From Sphaerisporangium fuscum (lineage in GTDB: Bacteria > Actinomycetota > Actinomycetes > Streptosporangiales > Streptosporangiaceae): a DNA stretch of 64,000 nucleotides. The DNA lies in contig NZ_JAHDTF010000026.1 in assembly GCF_018531465.1 (NCBI RefSeq), forward strand, positions 62,001 to 126,000. The letters are read 5' to 3'. Positions 50,490 through 59,485 of this stretch are shown one piece after another. Made by a program: the position numbers and the translations under genes. Positions within the stretch are counted from its first letter, which is position 1. Every line of letters begins with the position of its first letter. Under the pieces are notes generated by a model. The model made no database searches and had not been told where the DNA came from. It was given only the letters and a program-made list of their open reading frames with translations.

Positions 50490-51449
50490 ATGACTCGGAC
50501 CACGCCGCCGCGCCCGGTGGACATCGCGGCTGTCTTCCCTGAGATCGCGCCGCTGGCCCGGACCGCCACGCGCCTTCATCCGCGGCCTGGAACGCCCGAC
50601 GTGCGCTCCAGCTCGATCGGTGGTCCCCTGCTTTGGCCCTCCGACGAACCTTGGCCGGTGTGCGAGGAGCCGCACGAGAACGAAGGCGACTTCACCCGGC
50701 TGGACAGCGAGCGGCGCCGCAGGCACATCTTCTCGGCTGCCTGGGGGCGGGCGTTCACCCCGGCGGAAAGGGCCGAACTCGACCGCGATGAAGAGTTCGC
50801 CGACCCCGATACCCCCACCACCATGCTCGCCGTCGCTCAACTCTTCCTGCGGGACGTGCCCGACCTGGTGGGACCGCCCGGGGCCGACGTCCTCCAGATC
50901 CTGTGGTGTCCCCGAGACCATGACCCCTTCTACTGTCCCGCGGTGATGCTGCGCTGGCGCCGTTCGGCCGACGTCACCGACGTACTCAGCGAGCAGCCTG
51001 AGCCCGTGGTGATGGAGTACGAGTACCTGCCCGAGCCGTGCGTCCTGCATCCGGAGCAGGTCGTCGAGTATCCCTACGACGAGGTGCTCGCCGACGACCT
51101 CAGGGAGCGGATTCGGATGTGGGAGGAATCCGGCGAGGATCGGTATTACCGCGAGCTTGCGATCGCCGATGGCTGGAAGGTCGGCGGTTACGCCGGCTGG
51201 TACCTCAGTGGCCCGGTGCCATTGGTCTGCGAGTGCGGTGCCGAGATGGAACTGCTCGTGAAGATCGCCAGCGGAGAGTGGGGCGGCGCGGAGATCTGGC
51301 GACCTCAGGAGGATGCTGAGGAGGGAGAGCTCCCCGAGCCCCCGAGCCGATCCAACCCGCCGCAGATCACGATCGGCCGCGGATATTCGCTATGGGTTTT
51401 CACCTGCCCGGCCTCCTTCAAGCACCCGCACGGGGTGAGCATGCAATAG
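50490..51449 (+). CDS. DUF1963/YwqG-like protein
   Basis: A 319-residue protein from ATG 50490; the 300 bp before it hold no recognised gene. Residues about 25-55 (RPGTPDVRSSSIGGPLLWPS, then EPWPVCEEPHENEGD) resemble the IGGxxxxP start of YwqG-type domains, and MLAVAQLFLRDVPDLVGPPG with LQILWCPRDHD fits the next strands. The C-terminal part has PLVCECGAEMELLVKIASGE, possibly a small metal site with Cys and later FTCPASFKH. The function of the family is unknown. Acidic composition suggests a soluble protein. Confidence 0.65.
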   Translation: MTRTTPPRPVDIAAVFPEIAPLARTATRLHPRPGTPDVRSSSIGGPLLWPSDEPWPVCEEPHENEGDFTRLDSERRRRHIFSAAWGRAFTPAERAELDRDEEFADPDTPTTMLAVAQLFLRDVPDLVGPPGADVLQILWCPRDHDPFYCPAVMLRWRRSADVTDVLSEQPEPVVMEYEYLPEPCVLHPEQVVEYPYDEVLADDLRERIRMWEESGEDRYYRELAIADGWKVGGYAGWYLSGPVPLVCECGAEMELLVKIASGEWGGAEIWRPQEDAEEGELPEPPSRSNPPQITIGRGYSLWVFTCPASFKHPHGVSMQ

Positions 51450-51737
51450 GGGCAGTCGGTCCGCAGATATCGCCCGAACGTCACGAGGCTGTCGGCAAGG
51501 TGATTCCGGACGCCGAAAGGTTCGCGTGGGCCACGCCGCCCGAGCCGCCCGGCACCTGGGCGGCCGCATCAGCACACGAGCTGTCCTACACCGCGCGCAA
51601 GCACGTCACGCCGGCCGGGCTGAACAGGGCCAGTCGTTCCCGGTCCCCGGGCTCGGTCGCAGCACGCGGAACCGAGGTCCGGGCCCTCATTGGGGCGGCG
51701 GGACCACGAGAGTCACGGGTCCCGCCGCCGGCCAGGG

Positions 51738-52415
51738 CTACCAGTGATCCCAGTGAACGACCTCGAGGACCGGGACCCGACGGGCGGGTTTGAACTGTGT
51801 GCCGATCGTCCAGGCGATGGGGATCAGCGCGCATTGCACGGTCGTCTCGTACGGCAGGCCGAGGAGCGTGGCCGCCTGGCGTTCATAGTTGAGGTGCGGG
51901 GTGGTCCAGACGGTGCCGAGCCCTCGGCTGCGTGCGGCCAGCATGAAGCTCCACACGGCGGGCAGTACCGAGCCCCAGGTTCCGGCCTGTGTCGCCGGAT
52001 CGTCGAGCTCGGCCCGCGATCCGACCTGAATACAAGGCACCAGCAGGACGGGTACCTGGTCGAGGATGTCGACGAGATGGTGCAGGCTGTCGGCGATCGC
52101 GTGCCAGCCGGCCTCGGCGGTGTAATCGTGGCGGCTGGGGCCGTCATGAGGTCGCGGAGCCGCGGGGCTGGCCAGGCCGCGTCGCCATAGGTCGGCCAGA
52201 ACGCGTCGTTGGGCGGGGTCGGTGACGAAGAGGAAGTCCCAGCGTTGCCGGTTGCGGCCGCTGGGCGCCTGCTGGGCCAGGCGGGTGCAGTCGAGGAGCA
52301 CTTCGCGCGGGACCGGCCTGCTCACATCCAGCCTGCGCCGGACCGCGCGGGTGGTGCTGAGTAGTTCGTCTGGGGTGAGGTCCAGCGAGGGGTGGTGTGG
52401 TTCAGGCTGGGACAT
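51738..52415 (-). CDS. Nitroreductase-family protein
   Basis: A 225-residue FMN-binding protein from ATG 52415 after CAGGAG. LTPDELLSTTRAVRRRLDVS (residues 13-32) and CTRLAQQAPSGRNRQRWDFL supply FMN contacts; GTWGSVLPAVWSFMLAARSRGLGT follows the usual dimer helix. It would reduce nitro or quinone groups or unsaturated bonds with NAD(P)H. It overlaps the MFS gene upstream by 14 bp and ends the LysR-controlled operon. It has a close paralogue at 57.3 kb. The 288 bp beyond its stop (51450-51737) show no gene. Confidence 0.92.
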   Translation of the reverse strand: MSQPEPHHPSLDLTPDELLSTTRAVRRRLDVSRPVPREVLLDCTRLAQQAPSGRNRQRWDFLFVTDPAQRRVLADLWRRGLASPAAPRPHDGPSRHDYTAEAGWHAIADSLHHLVDILDQVPVLLVPCIQVGSRAELDDPATQAGTWGSVLPAVWSFMLAARSRGLGTVWTTPHLNYERQAATLLGLPYETTVQCALIPIAWTIGTQFKPARRVPVLEVVHWDHW

Positions 52416-53727
52416 CGTTGCTCCTGAGGGGATTGTGGCGGTCGCGTTCGGGGTTGACGAGCAGGGCGAACAGCACTCCGGCGACGGCGAGCAGGATGCC
52501 GCTGAGCAGGAAGGCGGTGGTGTAGCCGGCCTCGGGGGTGGCGGCGCGGTCCAGGAGCCATCCGGTGATGATGGGGCTGGCGATGCCCGCGGTGACACTG
52601 AGCCCGGAGAAGACGCCGAGAAATCCGGCGCGCTGAGCGGGTGGCACGAGTTCGGCCACGGCCGGGTTGGCGAAGGTGTTGACGGTGACGGAGATGCCGT
52701 AGCCGAGCATCAAAAGGGCGATGGCGGGAAGCGGCGTGTGGATCAGCGGCAGGCAGGTCAGCAGGATGCCGGCGCCGGTGAGGCAGGCTCCGCCGAGCAG
52801 GCCGCGGGCCCTTCTGGAGGTGACGCCGGTGCGGAGCAGCCGGTCGGTGACCGCTCCGGTGGTGACCAGTGCCACGATGCCGAGCGCGCTGGGCAGCCCG
52901 AACAGCGACCCGGCCGCCTTCGCTGAGAAGCCCAGTGCGTTCTCGAAGTAGGAGGGCAGCCAGGTGAAGATGATGGCGGCGAGCGCGTTCTGGGCGAAGT
53001 AGGCGAGGAAGCAGCCGACGAAGGTGCGGTTGAGCAGCGCGCGGCGCCAAGGGATGCGGGCGGTGTGGCCGGGCTGCGGCTGGTCGCCCCGGGCGGGGGC
53101 GGCGCCGTAGGGTCCTTGCCGCCCGGCGACCAGCCAGAGCAGCGACCAAGCCAGCGCGAGCGCTCCGACAGTGACAAAGCCTGCACGCCAGCCGAATCCG
53201 ATGATGATCAGAGTCAGCACGGGCGCGAGGGCGATCTTGGCGACGGCGGCGCCCGCGGTGTAGAGCGCTTGAGGCAGCCCGCGCCGCTCGTTGGGGAACC
53301 ATGAGTACAGCACGGTCATGGACAGCGGGTTGGCCGGTCCTTCCGCGGCTCCGACGACGATCCTGCTCGCGTACAGCATGCCGCCGGTGGCGGCGACGAC
53401 GGCGGGCACCTGGCCGATCGCCCACAGCAGGCCGCAGACCAGCAGGACCCACCGTGGCGCGATGCGCTGCGCGGCGAAGCTGACGGCGATGCAGGTGAGG
53501 CCGAACAGTACGTAGGAGGCGCTGCCCAGAGTGCCGAACCCGGCGGCCGACATGCCGAGTTCAGCGCTCATCGGCTTGGCGACCAGGCCCAGCAGGGCTT
53601 TGTCAAGGAACACCACGACCGAGGAGAGCACCAGGACGGCGGTGATGCCCCAAGCGCGTGCCTTGTGGCGGGGTGATGACGGGGGAAGGGCGGCGCCGTA
53701 CGGCGCGAGGCTTTCGTTGACTGTCAC
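52402..53727 (-). CDS. MFS transporter, anion/cation symporter (ACS) type
   Basis: A 441-residue, 12-helix protein from GTG 53727; ATG 53787 is possible but overlaps the hydrolase 3' end. Helix 1 carries VVVFLDKALLGLVAKPM, where the lysine and following motif resemble ACS-family symporters of phthalate, hexuronate or other organic acids. The RRGLPQALYTAGAAVAKIAL segment (helix 5) is also characteristic. It probably imports the aromatic or sugar-acid substrate used by the adjacent isomerase, SDR and hydrolase. Membrane-located. Confidence 0.9.
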   Translation of the reverse strand: MTVNESLAPYGAALPPSSPRHKARAWGITAVLVLSSVVVFLDKALLGLVAKPMSAELGMSAAGFGTLGSASYVLFGLTCIAVSFAAQRIAPRWVLLVCGLLWAIGQVPAVVAATGGMLYASRIVVGAAEGPANPLSMTVLYSWFPNERRGLPQALYTAGAAVAKIALAPVLTLIIIGFGWRAGFVTVGALALAWSLLWLVAGRQGPYGAAPARGDQPQPGHTARIPWRRALLNRTFVGCFLAYFAQNALAAIIFTWLPSYFENALGFSAKAAGSLFGLPSALGIVALVTTGAVTDRLLRTGVTSRRARGLLGGACLTGAGILLTCLPLIHTPLPAIALLMLGYGISVTVNTFANPAVAELVPPAQRAGFLGVFSGLSVTAGIASPIITGWLLDRAATPEAGYTTAFLLSGILLAVAGVLFALLVNPERDRHNPLRSNDVPA

Positions 53728-53765
53728 GGCTGTTGGCTTGCCTTTCTGCGGGGGGTGGAGGGTGA

Positions 53766-54578
53766 TCAGGGAAGGGCGGCCAGCCATTGCATGAGGGTGT
53801 GGTTGATCTCGTCGGGCTGTTCCTGGTGGATGAAGTGGCCCGCGTCAGGGTGCTGCACGATCCGGCTGTGGCCGTCCGGCAGGCACAGCCGCTCCACCTT
53901 GGCGCGTTCCGGGTGGCGGTGGAAGGCCAGCACCGGTTGGCGGCGCCTGCGCAGGACGGGTTCGGCTTGGGGACGAAAGCGCAGGCTGCTGGGGCCGAAG
54001 GCGCTGTGGCGGAAGGTTTGAGCGCGTAGCCATGACGGTCGTGTCAGGACCTCCAGCAGGTGCCAGGTGCGCAGATGCTCCGGGGTGGCGGGGGTGTGGA
54101 AACGGTCGCTGATGAGGTCCTGTGCGATCTGGTCGGCGTCCGGTCCCTCCAGGTCGTCGGCCAGGCGGGTCATCCACTCCCGCTCACTGGGATCGCCGGC
54201 GTAGTCGGGGTCGACCAGTGCCAGGGCTTGGACCAGGTCGGGGTGGCGGGTGGCCAGGACGGTGGACACCGAACAGCCCATCGAATGGGCGAGCAGGACG
54301 ACCGGCGTCAGATCGGCGTGCCGGATCAGGGCCGCCAGGTCCTCGGCGTGGTCGCCGAGGTCGTAGCCCGATGACGGGGCGCTGGAGCGTCCGTGTCCGC
54401 GCAGGTCCACGGCCACGGTGCGGTAGTGGGTCCGCAGGGCGGGGATCTGGTGGATCCAACCTTCGGCCGCGCCCCACAGGCCGTGCACGAGGAGCAGGTT
54501 GAGCGGCGGACCTGGGTGGGTGGCGGGCGGATATTCGGCGTAGAACAGGCGCACGCCGCGGCGTTCGAAGTAGGGCAC
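53766..54578 (-). CDS. Alpha/beta-hydrolase
   Basis: A 270-residue protein from GTG 54578 after AAAGAG. Oxyanion motif LLVHGLWGAAEGW (about 31-43), nucleophile elbow LLAHSMGCSVS (Ser near 107), acid region LVDPDYAGD, and catalytic His in HPDAGHFIHQEQPDE near the C-terminus. It would hydrolyse an ester, lactone or C-C bond. It lies between the SDR and MFS genes in the LysR-linked operon, so it probably acts on the imported compound. Confidence 0.92.
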   Translation of the reverse strand: MPYFERRGVRLFYAEYPPATHPGPPLNLLLVHGLWGAAEGWIHQIPALRTHYRTVAVDLRGHGRSSAPSSGYDLGDHAEDLAALIRHADLTPVVLLAHSMGCSVSTVLATRHPDLVQALALVDPDYAGDPSEREWMTRLADDLEGPDADQIAQDLISDRFHTPATPEHLRTWHLLEVLTRPSWLRAQTFRHSAFGPSSLRFRPQAEPVLRRRRQPVLAFHRHPERAKVERLCLPDGHSRIVQHPDAGHFIHQEQPDEINHTLMQWLAALP

Positions 54579-54603
54579 GATTGCTCTTTCGGTACGTTGG
54601 TCG

Positions 54604-55362
54604 TCAGGCCGATGGTGCGAGCTGGGCACCACCGCACACGTGCAGGATCTCGCCGGTGATGAAGGCGGCCCGCTCGCCGGCCAGGAAGGCGACGGCATCG
54701 GCCACGTCCTGAGGGTGGGCCAGCCGGCCGAGCGGGGTCATCGCCAGGTGACGGGCCGCGAACTGCTCGAATTCTTCTTCGGTACGACTTGCCCTGGTCA
54801 AGGGGGTCTCCACCACACTGGGTGCCACGGCGTTGACCGTGACGCCGAGCGGGCCCAGTTCGACGGCGAGGGTCCGGGTCAGGCCGACCATGGCCGCCTT
54901 GGAGGTGACGTACGCTGTGGGGCCACCTCCTAGCCAGGTGCGGGAGCTCACGTTGACCACGCGGCCCCCGCCATGACGCTGCCACCAGGGCCGCATCGCC
55001 TGGCAGAGCAGCATCGGCCCGCGCACGTTGACCGCCATCGTCGTGTCCCAGGCGTCGGGGGTCTGCCCGGACAGCGGCAGGCGCGGATTGATGGCGGCGT
55101 TGTTGACCAGGCAGTCCAGACGCCGCCCCGCGCGTTCCAGCCGGGCGATCTGCTCGCGGACCGCATCGGGGTCGCTCACGTCCACCCGGTACCCGGCGGC
55201 GTTCGTGCCGCTGGAGGCCGACAGGCGCCTGGCCGCCTGCGTCACGGCGGCTTCGTCGATGTCGAAGAGTGTCACCGCGAAACCGTCGGCGGCCAGCTGG
55301 GCGGCGATGGCCTGGCCCAGGACGCCCGCCCCTCCGGTGACGATCGCCCCTTTCGCGCTCAC
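54604..55362 (-). CDS. Classical short-chain dehydrogenase/reductase
   Basis: A 252-residue protein from GTG 55362, which overlaps the isomerase stop by 4 bp (GTGA). Cofactor motif TGGAGVLGQA (residues 9-18), NNAAIN (near 88), Ser in VVNVSSRTW and YVTSK (near 153). EILHVCGGAQL ends it. It would oxidise or reduce an alcohol or sugar in the same pathway as the TIM-barrel isomerase. Longer upstream readings are not supported. Confidence 0.93.
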   Translation of the reverse strand: MSAKGAIVTGGAGVLGQAIAAQLAADGFAVTLFDIDEAAVTQAARRLSASSGTNAAGYRVDVSDPDAVREQIARLERAGRRLDCLVNNAAINPRLPLSGQTPDAWDTTMAVNVRGPMLLCQAMRPWWQRHGGGRVVNVSSRTWLGGGPTAYVTSKAAMVGLTRTLAVELGPLGVTVNAVAPSVVETPLTRASRTEEEFEQFAARHLAMTPLGRLAHPQDVADAVAFLAGERAAFITGEILHVCGGAQLAPSA

Positions 55363-56210
55363 GCCCGCTCTCCCGTCGTCGGCTCGAACGTGGCGTGGCC
55401 GCGCAGGTAGGCGGCGTTGAAGGCGAGGGCCTCGTGCGGTGGCCGATCGGTGCTGAAGTCCTCCACCGACACCCACCCGCGGTAGCCGGAGCTTTCGAGC
55501 AGCCGCAGGATCGCGGGCACGTCGAGCACGCCGTCGTTCATCGGCGTCCAGCGATGCCGCCACGGGCCGCCGCCCTCGGCACGTTCGAAGGCGGCGTTCT
55601 TGAGGTGCACGTGGGCCAGGTGCTCGCCAAGGATCTGCAAGGCCAGCCGGGGATCCTCCGACCCCTCCACCACGGTGTTGCCGGGATCGTAGATCACCCC
55701 CACCAGGTGCGGAGGAAGCTCTTTCACGACCTGCTTGGCCAGCGCGGCACTGGGACAGATCGTCCGCTGGTGCATCTCCAGCAGCGCCTGCACGCCGAAG
55801 CGGCCGGCCAGCTCCGCGACCTCGCCGAAGAACGCGATGGCCTGGCCGAGTGCCTGATGGAACCCGCCGTCCGTGGTGGGCGGCGCCCACAGGCGGATCC
55901 GCGGCGTGCCCGCCTCGGCGGCCAAGATCATCAACTGCTCGACCCCCCGCGAGTCGCCGACCTGGACGTAGCCGCTCAGCCCGATGACGGCCAGGCCCAC
56001 TCGGTCACAGAGCTTGCGCGCGTGGCGGATGTCGTCTCGTCGCGGGCGCAGGGTGCAGCGGTTGTTACGCAGGAAGTGCGCCGGTCCTTGAGAACCGGTC
56101 TCGACGGCGACCCGCCATTCGATTCCGGCATACCCGGCTGCGGCCGCCGCCTCGGTCGCCTGGTGCGGCGTCAGCTCCGGCAGGCAGGCCGAACATACGC
56201 CAAGCCTCAT
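55359..56210 (-). CDS. Sugar-phosphate isomerase/epimerase-like TIM barrel
   Basis: A 283-residue AP-endonuclease_2/xylose-isomerase-like barrel from ATG 56210 after GAGGAGC. Metal-site residues are visible in QALLEMHQRTICPS (Glu, near 155), GVIYDPGNTV (Asp), HVHLKNAA (His) and WVSVEDFST (Glu, near 253). Members isomerise or epimerise sugars or act on inositol and aromatic diketo acids. It is the first gene of a five-gene operon divergent from a LysR gene. The substrate is unknown. Confidence 0.9.
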   Translation of the reverse strand: MRLGVCSACLPELTPHQATEAAAAAGYAGIEWRVAVETGSQGPAHFLRNNRCTLRPRRDDIRHARKLCDRVGLAVIGLSGYVQVGDSRGVEQLMILAAEAGTPRIRLWAPPTTDGGFHQALGQAIAFFGEVAELAGRFGVQALLEMHQRTICPSAALAKQVVKELPPHLVGVIYDPGNTVVEGSEDPRLALQILGEHLAHVHLKNAAFERAEGGGPWRHRWTPMNDGVLDVPAILRLLESSGYRGWVSVEDFSTDRPPHEALAFNAAYLRGHATFEPTTGERA

Positions 56211-56334
56211 CTTGCTCCTCGAAGAACGCAGCATGGAGAGCTGCTCACTGTTCCGCGTCACCATCGGTGATGGTCGTCGACACCAGTACAGGGCCGAAGA
56301 CACGCCGCAGTCCAAGTCCTTCTGAGCACGCGTA

Positions 56335-56353
56335 CTATGTCCCGCAGGTATAG
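56335..56353. promoter_or_regulatory. LysR-type T-N11-A box
   Basis: CTAT-N11-ATAG (CTATGTCCCGCAGGTATAG) is a textbook LysR regulator site. It lies 25 bp before the lysR start and 124 bp before the divergent catabolic operon, consistent with autorepression and inducer-dependent activation. Confidence 0.75.
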
Positions 56354-56378
56354 CTCACTCGCCGGGTGAGGAGGGGCC

Positions 56379-57251
56379 GTGGAACTTCGGCACCTGCGCT
56401 ACTTCGCCGCGGTGGCGGAGGAGGGCTCGTTCTACCAGGCCGCTCAGCGTCTGCTGGTCTCGCAACCGTCGCTGAGCCGGCAGATCATGGATCTGGAACG
56501 GCGGCTCGGCCAGCGGTTGTTCGAACGCACCTCCCGGGGGGTGCGGCTGACGCCGAGCGGACAGGCGCTGCTGCAGCACGCCCGGCAGATTCTGGGTCTC
56601 GCCGCGACCACGCAGGAGATCGTTTCGGAAGCCGCCCGGGCACGGCAGGTGGTCTCCGTCGGCGTGCCGCCCGCCACACCCGGTTCCTGGCTGTCCTCGG
56701 TGGTCGAGGCGGTGGACACGGTGCTGCCCCACGCCGAGCTGAACTACGTGGAGGCCACGAGCTTCGACCAACTGCGTCTGCTCCACGAGGGCAGGCTCGA
56801 TCTGTGCTTGGTCCATCAGCAGCCGCCCGGCCACTACGCCTCGTGGCTGTTGCGCCGGGAGATCCTCGGGCTGGCGGTGCGGCCCGGCCATCCGCTGGCC
56901 GGCGAGCCTGACTACCGGATCGGCGATCTGCACGCACTGCGGGTGCTCGTGCACGCCCGTGAACGCGAGCCCGCCCGTGAGAGTGTCACGGCGGCCGTAC
57001 TGGCCATCGGCGTCCGGCCGTACTGGCAGTTCGCTCAGTTCACCGAGCACGTCCTGGCCTGCGCGCAGGCGACGCGGTCCGATGCGGCGCTGGTCGCCTC
57101 GCACGTCGCCGCGCTGAAGCTGCCCGGCTGGCGCTGGCGGCCCGTCCAGGAACTACCCCAAGCCGTGATGACGACGTGGCTGGTGTGTCAGCGGCCCACG
57201 CGGGCCGTGGTGGAGGAGGTGGCCGGCGTCCTACGGTCCGTGCCGGCCTGA
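56379..57251 (+). CDS. LysR-family regulator of the catabolic operon
   Basis: A 290-residue protein from GTG 56379 after TGAGGAGG. The HTH is MELRHLRYFAAVAEEGSFYQ then AAQRLLVSQPSLSRQIMDLE (residues 1-40), and ligand binding begins near 90. It is divergent from the isomerase gene, with the T-N11-A site between. The helix pattern LxERTSRGVRLT suits the CatM/BenM-like branch that senses aromatic acids, a weak hint of substrate type. It ends at a long bidirectional terminator. Confidence 0.93.
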   Translation: MELRHLRYFAAVAEEGSFYQAAQRLLVSQPSLSRQIMDLERRLGQRLFERTSRGVRLTPSGQALLQHARQILGLAATTQEIVSEAARARQVVSVGVPPATPGSWLSSVVEAVDTVLPHAELNYVEATSFDQLRLLHEGRLDLCLVHQQPPGHYASWLLRREILGLAVRPGHPLAGEPDYRIGDLHALRVLVHAREREPARESVTAAVLAIGVRPYWQFAQFTEHVLACAQATRSDAALVASHVAALKLPGWRWRPVQELPQAVMTTWLVCQRPTRAVVEEVAGVLRSVPA

Positions 57252-57274
57252 CCAGGCGTGATCGTGCCTGTGCT

Positions 57275-57334
57275 CTGGTGAGGCCTACCAGGCCGCACCT
57301 GGGTCAGGGCGGCCTGGTAAGGCCCGCTCACCAG
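57275..57334. terminator. Nested inverted repeat between convergent genes
   Basis: CTGGTGAG/CTCACCAG outer arms enclose GGCCTACCAGGCCGC paired with its complement interrupted by one extra A. The structure covers the whole gap between the lysR and nitroreductase genes and reaches the latter's stop codon. Confidence 0.8.
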
Positions 57335-57975
57335 CGGTCCCAGTGCAGGACCTCCTGGCGCGGGATACGGGGGGCGGGCTTGAAGTCGGTGCCTATGGTG
57401 AAGGCCAGCGGGATGAACGCCGCCAGCATGACCTCCTCGTACGGCACGCCGAGCACCTTGGCCAGCTCGCGTTCGAGCGGCCCCTGCGCGGTGGTCCACA
57501 CCGTGCCCAGGCCACGCGCCCGGGCGGCCAGCATGAAACTCCATACGGCCGGAAGGATCGAGCCCCACGCCCCCGCCTGGACGGCCACCGAGGCGCGGTC
57601 GGTGCGTCCCTCCACGCCCGGGATGACGAACGCGGGCACCCGGTGGATGTTGTCGGCCAGGTGGCGCAGGCCGTCGAAGACCCGCTCGGTGGAGCCGGAG
57701 TGGTAGTTCATCCGCCGTACGTCGCGTTCGGTCAGCGGCTGCCCGGTGGCCAGCGGCAGGGCGCGCAGGAAGATGTCGGCCACGGCCCGCCGCTGCTCGG
57801 GCTCGGTCACGACCATGAAGTGCCAGCGCTGCCGGTTGCGTCCGGTCGGTGCCTGCACGGCCAGGTCCACGCACTCCTCGATCAGCTCACGCGGCACCGG
57901 GCGGGTGAGGTCGAGGCGCTTGCGCACGGCGCGGGTGGTGCTCAGCAGTTCGTCGGGGGTGAGGTTCAGTGTCAT
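57328..57975 (-). CDS. Nitroreductase-family protein, paralogue
   Basis: A 215-residue protein. LTPDELLSTTRAVRKRLDLT at residues 5-24 is almost identical to the N-terminus of the protein at 51.7 kb, and both end with HWDxW. FMN contacts are in AVQAPTGRNRQRWHFMVV; GAWGSILPAVWSFMLAARAR is also shared. It is 12 bp after an EmrB-type MFS gene, repeating the MFS-then-nitroreductase order of the first copy. It likely reduces nitro or quinone compounds with NAD(P)H. Confidence 0.93.
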   Translation of the reverse strand: MTLNLTPDELLSTTRAVRKRLDLTRPVPRELIEECVDLAVQAPTGRNRQRWHFMVVTEPEQRRAVADIFLRALPLATGQPLTERDVRRMNYHSGSTERVFDGLRHLADNIHRVPAFVIPGVEGRTDRASVAVQAGAWGSILPAVWSFMLAARARGLGTVWTTAQGPLERELAKVLGVPYEEVMLAAFIPLAFTIGTDFKPAPRIPRQEVLHWDRW

Positions 57976-57987
57976 GACGTGTCTCCT

Positions 57988-59349
57988 TCAGGTGGTGGGG
58001 GCGGGTACGGGTGTGGAGCGGCGGGGGCGCAGGCCGAAGGCGGCGGTGAGGGCGCCGAGCAGAGAGAAGCCGCCCGCGACCAGGAAGGCGATCCGGTATC
58101 CGGTCAGCGTGGAGCCGCCGAGCGTCATCATTGCCGCCAGCACCGCCACGCCGATGCCGGCGCCGATCTGGACGGCGGAGGTGATCAGTCCCGAGGCCAG
58201 CCCCTGCCGCTCGTCGGGTAGGCCGGCGACGGCGGCGATGTTGAGACTGGGGAAGGACAGCCCGTTGCCGATGCCGTGCACGACCAGCGCGGGCAGCAGC
58301 ACGGTGACGTAGTCGCCGGTGGCCCCGGCCCGCAGGAACAACAGGATGCCCGCGCCCTGGACCAGCATCCCGGCGGCGGCCACCCGCCCCAGGCCGTACC
58401 GGTTGATCAGCCTGCCGGCCAGGTTGGCGGTGATGACGATGGCAAGGCCCATCGGGACGATTCCGAGCCCGGTGGCCAGCGCGGTGTAGCCGAGCACCTG
58501 CTGCAGATAGAGGACGGCGACGAACTGCCAGCCGATCGTCGCGCACGCCCAGGCCAGCGCCGCGAGGTTGGCGGCGCCCACGGTGCCGGACCTGAACACC
58601 TCCAGCGGGACCAGCGGTGCGGACCGCCGGCGCTCGATGAGGATGAAGGCGCCCAGGAGCAGCACGGCCGTGACACCGGCTGGCCAGTTCCGCTCCGTCA
58701 GCGCGAACACCGCCATCAGCACGCCGCCGGTGACCGCGAGCGCGCCGGCGGCGTCGAACCCTTCGCGCGCCCCGGGCGGCCGAACGCCGCGTGGCAGCAC
58801 CGCCGGCGCCGTGGCCAGCACGAGCAGGGCGATCGGGACCGGCAGGAAGAACACCAGCCGCCAGCTGATCTCGGTCAGCAGGCCGGAGGCGATCAGCCCG
58901 GCGGTGTATCCGGTCGCCCCGGCCAGCGAGTAGACGCCCAGCGCCCGGTTGCGCTGCGGCCCTTCGGCGAAGGTGGTGGTGATGAGCGACAGCGCCGCGG
59001 GCGCGGTGAGCGCCGCCGCCACCCCCTTGATCACCCGGGTGGCCACCAGCGGCCATCCAGCCGACAGGAGCCCCCCGGCCAGGCTCGCCGCCGCGAACAC
59101 CGCCAGCGAGAGCAGGAACACCCGCCGGCGGCCGAACAGGTCGGCGATGCGCCCGCCCAGCAGCAGGAAGCCGCCGTAGGCGACCGCGTAGCCGGACATC
59201 AGCCACTGCAGGGTGCTCTCCGGCAGCGACAGATCACGCCCGATGGCGGGCAGGGCCACTCCCATCAACGACAGGTCCATCGAATCCAGGAACACCGCGG
59301 CGCACAGCAATGCCAGGGCCACCTGTTGGCGGCGGTCGGGTCGGGTCAC
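57988..59349 (-). CDS. MFS exporter, EmrB/QacA (DHA2) type
   Basis: A 453-residue, about 14-helix protein from GTG 59349 after GGAG. Helix 1 has AAVFLDSMDLSLMGVALPAI, motif A is LGGRIADLFGRRRVFL, and motif C appears as SLAGATGYTAGLIASG. Such proteins export drugs or natural products by proton exchange. It is divergent from a MarR gene, with operator-like sites overlapping its promoter, so it is probably a ligand-induced efflux pump. It is coupled to the following nitroreductase gene. Confidence 0.92.
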   Translation of the reverse strand: MTRPDRRQQVALALLCAAVFLDSMDLSLMGVALPAIGRDLSLPESTLQWLMSGYAVAYGGFLLLGGRIADLFGRRRVFLLSLAVFAAASLAGGLLSAGWPLVATRVIKGVAAALTAPAALSLITTTFAEGPQRNRALGVYSLAGATGYTAGLIASGLLTEISWRLVFFLPVPIALLVLATAPAVLPRGVRPPGAREGFDAAGALAVTGGVLMAVFALTERNWPAGVTAVLLLGAFILIERRRSAPLVPLEVFRSGTVGAANLAALAWACATIGWQFVAVLYLQQVLGYTALATGLGIVPMGLAIVITANLAGRLINRYGLGRVAAAGMLVQGAGILLFLRAGATGDYVTVLLPALVVHGIGNGLSFPSLNIAAVAGLPDERQGLASGLITSAVQIGAGIGVAVLAAMMTLGGSTLTGYRIAFLVAGGFSLLGALTAAFGLRPRRSTPVPAPTT

Positions 59350-59366
59350 GATCACACTCCATCTGC

Positions 59367-59430
59367 TTGTAAACAATTGGCGGACAGACGATCGGGACCG
59401 TATGCCTGCAAATCATCTTCTGTCAAACAG
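59367..59430. promoter_or_regulatory. MFS promoter with two MarR-type palindromes
   Basis: On the minus strand TTGACA (59426-59421), an 18-bp spacer and TACGGT (59402-59397) form the MFS promoter. CTGTCAAACAG (59420-59430) covers its -35 and TTGTAAACAA (59367-59376) lies just past the start site. The divergent MarR protein probably binds both. Confidence 0.65.
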
Positions 59431-59485
59431 TCTGCGGGGAGATGGAGTTGCGGTAGACTGACGGCCGAACGCAACAGGGAGAGTG

